Positions 1 through 4,580 of a stretch of 7,301 nucleotides of DNA are shown piece by piece. Positions within the stretch are counted from its first letter, which is position 1. Every line of letters starts with the position of its first letter. Source of the stretch: CAYSFE01 sp964430225 (GTDB lineage: Bacteria > Patescibacteriota > Dojkabacteria > GCA-016699595 > JBAXKR01); contig CAYSFE010000024.1 of NCBI GenBank assembly GCA_964430225.1, positions 1 to 7,301 on the forward strand. The letters are read 5' to 3'. A program made the position numbers and the translations under genes. The notes beneath the pieces were generated by a model. It ran no database searches. It was not told the DNA's origin and saw only the letters and a list, made by a program, of their open reading frames with translations.

Positions 1-773
1 TAGAATCTTTTATGATCTTTACCCTCTATTTTAAGTTTGGTATCTGGTATTTCTACTCCCCAATCAATATCTCGAGTAAGGGATCTATCAGTAAGACCTG
101 CATCTATGAAAGCTTTAGTTTCGGCATATGCGTCATTTCTCCAAATATCTTTATGTGAATCTATGAAATTCTTAAGATGCTCACTTAAAGATGGGAGATC
201 TATAAAGAAATGCTCAGTATCTTTTAATACTACTTTTGATTTAGTTAATTTTGAATATGGTTCTATTACTTCTTCTGGTGAAAGAAGTTTTCCACATACT
301 TCACATTGATCTGATCTTTGATGCTCTGATTTACAGTGAGGACAAGTACCCTCTACATATCTATCAGGTAAGAATTTCTTATCTTCCTTTGAATAGAATT
401 GTTTAGTAGTCTTTTTTACTACCTTTCCAGCATTTACTAGATCAGTAAAAAGTTCTTGAAATACATCTGAGTGATTCTTTGTTGATGTTTTGGTGTATAT
501 ATCATAGTCAAGTTCAAAGAGCCTAAATAGCTCCACGACTTTAGGATGGTACATATCTACTATCTCATCTGGAGTTTTACCAAGTTTGTCTGCTTCTATG
601 GTAATAGGGGTTCCAAAGCAATCAGAGCCTGATACCATTAAGACACTTTCTCCCTTTGCTCTTTTATACCTTGCAAATATATCTGCAGGTAAAAAGGCTC
701 CACTAAAATGTCCTGGATGAAGATCTCCATTTACATATGGCCATGCAACACATACTAAAATATTTTTAGACAT
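1..773 (-). CDS. metG: Methionyl-tRNA synthetase, N-terminal part (runs off left edge)
   Basis: Class I aminoacyl-tRNA synthetase that charges tRNA-Met with methionine in the cytoplasm. The frame reads leftwards from the ATG at 773 and stays open to the window edge: 257 codons plus two bases. Visible parts are the Rossmann start AWPYVNGDLHPGH (residues 10-22), whose HPGH (19-22) is the HIGH signature; GSDCFGTPI (49-57), where the family usually has D-x-H-G-T-P; a zinc knuckle with C144, C147, C157 and C160; and TRDIDWGV (233-240), matching the family's RDLxWG block. The last residues, KRF followed by a codon starting TA, fit the family's FYVW segment. The KMSKS loop and anticodon-binding domain lie outside. 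The start is fixed by homology, since only three residues precede the first strand; no Shine-Dalgarno sequence precedes it. HPGH in place of HLGH and F in place of H in the second motif are unusual. Identity is near certain. Confidence 0.96.
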   Translation of the reverse strand, partial: MSKNILVCVAWPYVNGDLHPGHFSGAFLPADIFARYKRAKGESVLMVSGSDCFGTPITIEADKLGKTPDEIVDMYHPKVVELFRLFELDYDIYTKTSTKNHSDVFQELFTDLVNAGKVVKKTTKQFYSKEDKKFLPDRYVEGTCPHCKSEHQRSDQCEVCGKLLSPEEVIEPYSKLTKSKVVLKDTEHFFIDLPSLSEHLKNFIDSHKDIWRNDAYAETKAFIDAGLTDRSLTRDIDWGVEIPDTKLKIEGKDHKRF

Positions 774-805
774 ATTTATGTTACGATCAAATATTTACAG
801 AGTTA

Positions 806-814
806 ATTATATCA
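806..814 (-). promoter_or_regulatory. Extended -10 promoter for metG
   Basis: On the minus strand the sequence reads TGATATAAT, an exact TGn-TATAAT extended -10 element. No good -35 hexamer lies 16-18 bases upstream, which is typical of extended -10 promoters. Transcription would begin about 7 bases downstream, near 799, giving a leader of roughly 25 bases before the metG ATG at 773. The element sits in the 63-bp gap shared with the divergent sanA-like gene. Confidence 0.6.
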
Positions 815-824
815 CCAATATACA

Positions 825-830
825 TATATT
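825..830 (+). promoter_or_regulatory. Possible -10 box for the sanA-like gene (leaderless)
   Basis: TATATT lies six bases before the ATG at 837, so RNA polymerase would start at or next to the A of the start codon, giving a leaderless mRNA. No convincing -35 is visible: GTTAAT at 802-807 has the right spacing but matches poorly. An alternative is TTTACA (794-799) with TATACA (819-824), which has a long 19-bp spacer. In such AT-rich DNA a TATATT can occur by chance. Confidence 0.35.
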
Positions 831-836
831 TGAGAA

Positions 837-1595
837 ATGAGAAAAATATTAATACTCATAACAATATTTCTAATACTCCTTCTGAATATTTCATATTTCC
901 TTACTGTTAATTCTGTAAAAGATTTAAAACATGTAAATCCTAAAGATTTAAAAAAGAAACACGTTGCTTTAGTATTGGGTGCTGGAGTATGGCTGGATAA
1001 CAAACCAAGTCCAATACTTGAAGATAGGATAGATAGTGGAATTCTTCTTCTTAAAATGGGAATTGTAGATAAACTCGTAATGAGTGGAGATAACAGATTT
1101 GAGTGGTATGACGAACCAACTTCAATGATAAACTATGCTAAAGAAATGGGAGTAGATGAAAAGTATCTACAACCTGATTATGCAGGGAGAAGAACATATG
1201 ACTCTTGTAAAAGAATAAAGGAAATATTTTCTCAAGATGATGTTATTGTCATAACTCAAGACTTCCATATGGATAGAGCAATCTATACATGTGATTCTTT
1301 AGGAGTAAAAACTGAAGGTTTCTTGTCTGATAGAGATAAAATGTATCCATGTCTATTAAAACCAGATCAAAAAGAAAACTACAAAGAGAACGATAAATCT
1401 TATACCTTTGAAGAACTTCTAAAAGATGATAAATATATAGAAGTATGTAAGACTAAAGAAGATATTAGTGGTTATTTCATTACTTTTGATAAAATAAGGT
1501 GGAAGGTAAGAGACGTGTTATCTTTATACAAAACCTTCATAGATATATATCTAATTCATCCTAAGTATGTAGGGGGAGAGACAATCAATATTTAG
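837..1595 (+). CDS. sanA: SanA/YdcF-family (DUF218) membrane-anchored protein
   Basis: Protein of 252 aa resembling SanA, the inner-membrane protein linked in enterobacteria to envelope barrier function (vancomycin exclusion at high temperature); its biochemical activity is not established. Residues 4-23 form one hydrophobic helix, a signal anchor that would leave the rest outside. The DUF218 fold follows with its usual blocks in order: ALVLGAGVW (44-52), SGDN (83-86), DEP (92-94, the NEP/M motif), DYAGRRTYDS (114-123) and ITQDFHMDRAIY (139-150). The C-terminal helix and the PKYVGG ending (242-247) match the end of the SanA core. Residues about 166-210 look like an extra charged insert compared with the E. 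coli protein as I recall it. The protein has four cysteines (124, 152, 172, 204), perhaps relevant given the DsbA-like gene nearby. It diverges from metG and lies 42 bp before the HD gene. Start: the hydrophobic helix begins immediately after this ATG. Family is firm, exact role unknown. Confidence 0.88.
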   Translation: MRKILILITIFLILLLNISYFLTVNSVKDLKHVNPKDLKKKHVALVLGAGVWLDNKPSPILEDRIDSGILLLKMGIVDKLVMSGDNRFEWYDEPTSMINYAKEMGVDEKYLQPDYAGRRTYDSCKRIKEIFSQDDVIVITQDFHMDRAIYTCDSLGVKTEGFLSDRDKMYPCLLKPDQKENYKENDKSYTFEELLKDDKYIEVCKTKEDISGYFITFDKIRWKVRDVLSLYKTFIDIYLIHPKYVGGETINI

Positions 1596-1625
1596 AAATT
1601 TAAAATATATAACCACATTAATTTT

Positions 1626-1631
1626 TATTGT
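1626..1631 (+). promoter_or_regulatory. Possible -10 box for the HD hydrolase gene (leaderless)
   Basis: TATTGT, of the form TAnnnT, is placed six bases before the ATG at 1638, the same spacing as at the upstream gene. No -35 is visible. The gap after the sanA-like stop is only 42 bp, so the gene may simply be cotranscribed from upstream. Weak evidence on its own. Confidence 0.25.
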
Positions 1632-1637
1632 CTTAAT

Positions 1638-2279
1638 ATGTTCAATAGAGAACTAGCAGAAAAATATGTAGAAGATAATGTAAAGAATATTAACTTAAGA
1701 AAACATATGTATGCTGTTGAGGCATGTGTGAGAGCATATGCTGAAGCTATTAAGAATGGTAATGTAAAAGTAAATAATACTCTTAACGAAGATGTTTCTA
1801 AAATTGATCCTGAAGAATGGGCACTAGCCGGTCTTATGCATGATGGAGATTGGGAGTCTCACCCTGATAAACATCCAGTAATGGTAGTTAAATGGCTTAA
1901 GGAAAATGGTGCTTCAGAAAATATCATTAATGCTATTCATTCTCATGGGAATGTAGAATGGGCAGAGAGTAACGGGGGAAATGAAATAGATGGAATTAAT
2001 AGATTTATTCCCCGTAAAACCTTACTCGATAAAGTTCTATTTGCTGTAGATGAAATGAGTGGTTTAATAGTTGCAGTTTCTTTAATGAGACCAAATAAAC
2101 TTATGGATCTTGAACCAAAATCAGTAATTAAAAAGATAAAGGATAAAGGATTTGCTAAAGGAGTGAATAGGGAAGACTTAACAAGTAGTGTATCTGAACT
2201 AGGTGTTGATATGGACTCCCACATCAGCCTTATGATCAATGCTTTGAGAGCTATCAGCTCCAGGCTTTTTACGGAGTAG
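1638..2279 (+). CDS. HD-superfamily hydrolase (COG2316-like)
   Basis: Predicted metal-dependent phosphohydrolase of 213 aa; substrate unknown. HD-superfamily landmarks are H23 in LRKHMYAVEA (20-29), the H68-D69 pair in AGLMHDGDWE (64-73), H101 and H103 in AIHSHG (99-104), and D138 in FAVDEMSGLIVA (135-146). The remainder, including RPNKLMDLEPKSV (151-163) and the KDKGFAKGVNR stretch (168-178), agrees with the COG2316 group of small stand-alone HD proteins, where a conserved K/S-rich segment and a final helix follow the HD core. Two segments look longer than in typical members, about 40-58 and 107-125. It is an ordinary soluble protein with no signal or membrane segment. It follows the sanA-like gene by 42 bp on the same strand. 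Its last 26 codons and stop are antisense to the end of the convergent membrane protein gene; because this C-terminal helix fits the family, this side of the overlap is the ancestral one. No Shine-Dalgarno sequence. Confidence 0.87.
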   Translation: MFNRELAEKYVEDNVKNINLRKHMYAVEACVRAYAEAIKNGNVKVNNTLNEDVSKIDPEEWALAGLMHDGDWESHPDKHPVMVVKWLKENGASENIINAIHSHGNVEWAESNGGNEIDGINRFIPRKTLLDKVLFAVDEMSGLIVAVSLMRPNKLMDLEPKSVIKKIKDKGFAKGVNREDLTSSVSELGVDMDSHISLMINALRAISSRLFTE

Positions 2280-2645
2280 CATAATCATAGCTTCTACTAA
2301 AATACCTAGTAGTATGATCATAATTAAGTATTGAATCTCTCCATAACCTAATATTTTCATTACAAATATTGAAACTACTGTAGTAGATACTATTATCCCT
2401 CTTCTAATTCCAAGCCCTATCCGAATATTTTGATAAAACTTTCTAAAGAACAGTTTGTCTATTAATATATGTAAGATTGCAATCACAAGACCTAGGTCAA
2501 TAACTAGTACTAAAGATACGACTAAGAGATTTTGAATACTTAACATTCCGTTACTATCATATGGAGCTAGTGCATCTGAAACTAGATAGTAGAGTAGTAG
2601 TAGAAGTAAAATTGTAAGTAAAAAAATATAAAATAGTCTATTCAT
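2199..2645 (-). CDS. Small four-helix membrane protein of unknown function
   Basis: I do not recognise this 148-aa protein. It has four likely membrane helices at about residues 4-23, 38-63, 82-99 and 104-124. Basic residues at the N terminus (R3), in the loop at 64-82 (K64, R68, K69, R75, R81, R82) and just after the last helix (R125, K126, K127) predict both ends and the central loop in the cytoplasm. It has no cysteines, so despite following a DsbA-like gene and having four helices it is not a DsbB or VKOR partner. Residues 123-148, mostly a hydrophilic tail, are encoded antisense to the 3' end of the HD gene (2199-2279). The ATG at 2645 is favoured because the first helix starts directly after it. 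It begins 16 bp beyond the dsbA-like terminator, so it depends on a weak promoter of its own or on read-through. Consistent topology supports a real gene, but no homology is claimed. Confidence 0.7.
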   Translation of the reverse strand: MNRLFYIFLLTILLLLLLYYLVSDALAPYDSNGMLSIQNLLVVSLVLVIDLGLVIAILHILIDKLFFRKFYQNIRIGLGIRRGIIVSTTVVSIFVMKILGYGEIQYLIMIILLGILVEAMIMLLRKKPGADSSQSIDHKADVGVHINT

Positions 2646-2651
2646 AAATAT

Positions 2652-2657
2652 ATTAGA
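2652..2657 (-). promoter_or_regulatory. Possible -10 box for the membrane protein gene
   Basis: The minus strand reads TCTAAT, one mismatch from TATAAT, six bases before the ATG at 2645. A promoter here would give a leaderless transcript. The matching -35 position falls inside the terminator hairpin (TTTATG, poor match). Low confidence; the mismatch is at the strongly conserved second position of the hexamer. Confidence 0.2.
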
Positions 2658-2660
2658 ACA

Positions 2661-2691
2661 TAAAAAAGATCCTGCATAAAGCAGGATCTTT
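2661..2691 (-). terminator. Rho-independent terminator of the dsbA-like gene
   Basis: On the minus strand an 11-bp perfect stem AAAGATCCTGC / GCAGGATCTTT encloses the 5-base loop TTTAT and runs into a six-T tract, three of whose T residues belong to the stem. It lies 20 bp after the dsbA-like stop codon. In the plus direction only TTTAAG follows the stem, so it works mainly for the minus strand. It separates the dsbA-like gene from the membrane protein gene. Confidence 0.9.
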
Positions 2692-2710
2692 AAGTTTAAT
2701 TTTGTCTATT

Positions 2711-3511
2711 TTAATTTATTGAGTTTTCAAAATTCTTAGCTGCAACATCTACTCCAGAAGCTGCAATATCTTTTAATATTGTGTCAAAGCTAGCATAAGG
2801 GTAAGCACCTGGAACTAAGAAACCTTTAACCTTGTTTGTACCAGACTTTGTTCCAACAAAGAATCCTGGAGTACCAGTAACACCTACTGTCTGACCAGAA
2901 GCCATATCGGTTTTAACATTTTCTGCATATTTACCAGTATCTAAACAACTATCAAACTTTGCTGAATCAAGACCTAAATCTTTTGCATATTGTTTTAAAT
3001 TAGCAACAAGAAGAGTAGCTCCATCTGATGTTGATACTGCAAACATTTTGTCATGCATCTCCCAGTATTTACCCTGTTCTTGTGCGCATTCTCCAGCTTC
3101 AGCTGATTTTTGTGCAGAAGGGTGAAAATCTAGAGGAAAATTCTTTGAAACATATGCAATCTTTTTAGTGTCTATATAGTCTTTCTTTATAGAAGGATAA
3201 GTCTGGTCATAGTTTCTTTTACAGAAAGGACATTGAAAATCTGTATATTCAACCATAACTAAATTTGAATTAGCATCTCCAATTACTGGTCCACCTTGAT
3301 AGTCTAATTCTGTAACAGTTACTGTTTCTTTAGCTGCTTCACTACTTGTTGATCCAGCTGCTGCACTTGTTCCGGTTGTTCCAAGAGTTACTCCTCTTAA
3401 ACTAAAGAAAAGAGTTGCTGAAATTAAAATCGCTGATAAAAATATTGAAATTGGAGTTAGAAGAGGAGTTAAATCAAAACTCTGTTCTTCGCTTTTTACG
3501 GGAGTTGACAT
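2711..3511 (-). CDS. DsbA-like thiol:disulfide oxidoreductase, membrane-anchored
   Basis: Thioredoxin-fold protein of 266 aa expected to form or shuffle disulfides in exported proteins on the outer face of the membrane. Order: short charged cytoplasmic tail (1-18), one membrane helix (about 19-38), a Gly/Ala/Ser/Thr-rich linker (about 40-61), then the catalytic domain. The redox motif is C94-P-F-C97 within EYTDFQCPFC, and the cis-proline loop is GVTGTP (P215). Two further cysteines, C142 in GECAQEQGKYW and C189, sit where related DsbA/BdbD-like proteins carry a second, structural disulfide. KNFPLDFHPSA (123-133) is also typical of the family. There is no lipobox or clear cleavage site, so I read the helix as an anchor. 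It has its own consensus promoter and terminator and is therefore probably a one-gene unit. The oxidase that would recycle it (DsbB or VKOR) is not in the window. Start: only this ATG gives the tail plus helix; no Shine-Dalgarno sequence. Confidence 0.92.
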   Translation of the reverse strand: MSTPVKSEEQSFDLTPLLTPISIFLSAILISATLFFSLRGVTLGTTGTSAAAGSTSSEAAKETVTVTELDYQGGPVIGDANSNLVMVEYTDFQCPFCKRNYDQTYPSIKKDYIDTKKIAYVSKNFPLDFHPSAQKSAEAGECAQEQGKYWEMHDKMFAVSTSDGATLLVANLKQYAKDLGLDSAKFDSCLDTGKYAENVKTDMASGQTVGVTGTPGFFVGTKSGTNKVKGFLVPGAYPYASFDTILKDIAASGVDVAAKNFENSIN

Positions 3512-3556
3512 ATTTAAAATGGTAAATAATGTTAAATATCAAAAAGTATAGTGCCT

Positions 3557-3585
3557 TATATATCCTATACAGGTATATTTGTCAA
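3557..3585 (-). promoter_or_regulatory. Consensus sigma-70-type promoter for the dsbA-like gene
   Basis: On the minus strand, TTGACA (3585-3580) is followed by exactly 17 bases and TATATA (3562-3557): a perfect -35, optimal spacing and a five-of-six -10. The predicted start is near 3550, leaving a leader of about 39 bases before the ATG at 3511 in which I see no Shine-Dalgarno sequence. It begins only 8 bp after the stop of the upstream endonuclease gene. It is the best promoter in the window and suggests strong independent expression. Confidence 0.8.
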
Positions 3586-3592
3586 AGCCTAG

Positions 3593-4525
3593 TTACAGTT
3601 TGGAATACAAATCCTGAATTAAAACTGCATCAAATTCCATAACGGGAGATTCGCATACTAAATATCCACCAACACCATATTCTTTAAGTTTTCTTAATAT
3701 CATTTTGTAATCAAACTTATCATTCCAAATCTTTTTGTCACTTTTATAGAAGTCTTTCATATAATCTTCTAAGAACTCTTTGTTACCAGTTCTTTTTATG
3801 ACACCAGCTTTTACGTAATCACCTACATCTTTCAAGAATGGGAGGTGATGACGTTCTCCTTTATCAGAGTACTCAATATTTGAAATATGTAAATGCATAT
3901 TATTTAAAAACTCTTGTCCTAATTCATCACGAATATATTTAAGGGATTCATCTAGTTCACTCTCAGTGTTATTCTTCCCAACACTTCTCGCGTAATTATG
4001 TGCAAAGTCATTGCAGAAGTGAAGTCCAGGTATTTCTTTACAAAGAGGAACTAGTTCATTTAGTCTTCCAAACTGACTTTCTTTACCTGTTAGTTCTGGA
4101 GATATCCTAATTTCATATCCCTTTTCTTTACACTCTTTTAAAATATCAATCATTGCTTTCTTTACTCTGTTTCCTACTTCTTCCCTTTGATTTGCTTGTA
4201 TGAATGCTGGATGAAAAGTTACTGATTTAGCTCCTGCAATTGATCCAATCTTTGCACTACTAAGAATATGCCTATAACTTGCTTTGAGTTTATCAGGTTC
4301 TTCAGTAGCTAGGTTAATATAGTAGGGGCCGTGAACAGTAAGATCAATTTTGTTTTCTTCTGCTACTTTTTTTACATCCATAGCAGTTTCTTCGGACATC
4401 TTTACACCTTGAACAAACTCCATCTCCATAGAGTCAAGACCAAGTTCTTTAATTCTAAGTATTCCACTTATGGTATCCCTCTTCTTGCTAGTAATTGGAA
4501 CACCGGCTGTTGCGAAATGAATCAT
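3593..4525 (-). CDS. nfo: Endonuclease IV-type TIM-barrel protein (AP endonuclease family 2)
   Basis: Predicted zinc-dependent AP endonuclease of 310 aa, which would nick DNA 5' to abasic sites in base-excision repair. The barrel carries the metal ligands in family order: H65 in VHGPYYINL (64-72), H105 in FHP (104-106), E144 in SPELTGK (142-148), D173 and H176 in CNDFAHNYAR (171-180), H211/H213 in MHLHISNIEY (210-219), E224 with H226/H227 in GERHHLPF (223-230), and E292 in CESP (291-294). The HISNIEY...GERHH segment resembles archaeal endonuclease IV relatives, as I recall them, more than E. coli Nfo, whose equivalent segment is DRHE. Length is close to the usual 280-310 aa. It diverges from the DUF4012 gene across 53 bp and precedes the dsbA-like gene on the same strand, from which it is separated by that gene's own promoter. 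The start has no Shine-Dalgarno sequence but lies directly before the first strand. A sugar-isomerase-like TIM barrel is the main alternative; the full ligand set argues for Nfo. Confidence 0.86.
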   Translation of the reverse strand: MIHFATAGVPITSKKRDTISGILRIKELGLDSMEMEFVQGVKMSEETAMDVKKVAEENKIDLTVHGPYYINLATEEPDKLKASYRHILSSAKIGSIAGAKSVTFHPAFIQANQREEVGNRVKKAMIDILKECKEKGYEIRISPELTGKESQFGRLNELVPLCKEIPGLHFCNDFAHNYARSVGKNNTESELDESLKYIRDELGQEFLNNMHLHISNIEYSDKGERHHLPFLKDVGDYVKAGVIKRTGNKEFLEDYMKDFYKSDKKIWNDKFDYKMILRKLKEYGVGGYLVCESPVMEFDAVLIQDLYSKL

Positions 4526-4551
4526 TCTTTGTTTAATAACATATATATTGT

Positions 4552-4580
4552 TTGAATGTATTTTAACCTAACTGTACAAT
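4552..4580 (+). promoter_or_regulatory. Promoter for the DUF4012-tatD operon, overlapping the first ATG
   Basis: TTGAAT (4552-4557), a 17-bp spacer, and TACAAT (4575-4580) form a good sigma-70-type promoter. The -10 overlaps the first in-frame ATG (4579-4581). Seven bases after the -10 comes a second in-frame ATG at 4588, so the predicted transcript would start on that ATG and be leaderless. If so, translation starts at codon 4 of the longer reading. Confidence 0.5.

Noticed and set aside
37..309. 90-aa open frame on the plus strand
   Set aside because: It lies wholly antisense to well-conserved metG coding sequence, including the zinc-knuckle region.
812..1003. 63-aa open frame on the minus strand
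   Set aside because: Antisense to the start of the sanA-like gene and across the divergent promoter; no recognisable features.
1943..2239. 98-aa open frame on the minus strand
   Set aside because: Antisense to the conserved HD hydrolase core; its start lacks any support.
2248..2270. Hairpin GAGCT-ATC-AGCTC followed by CAGGCTTTTT as a terminator for the HD gene
   Set aside because: Only a 5-bp stem with a 3-base loop, the T-run is separated by five bases, and it lies inside both coding sequences.
2285..2645. DsbB or VKOR-type oxidase
   Set aside because: Four helices and the position near the dsbA-like gene fit, but the protein has no cysteine residues.
4331..4555. 74-aa open frame on the plus strand
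   Set aside because: Antisense to the N-terminal part of the endonuclease IV gene; the protein looks like a low-complexity shadow.
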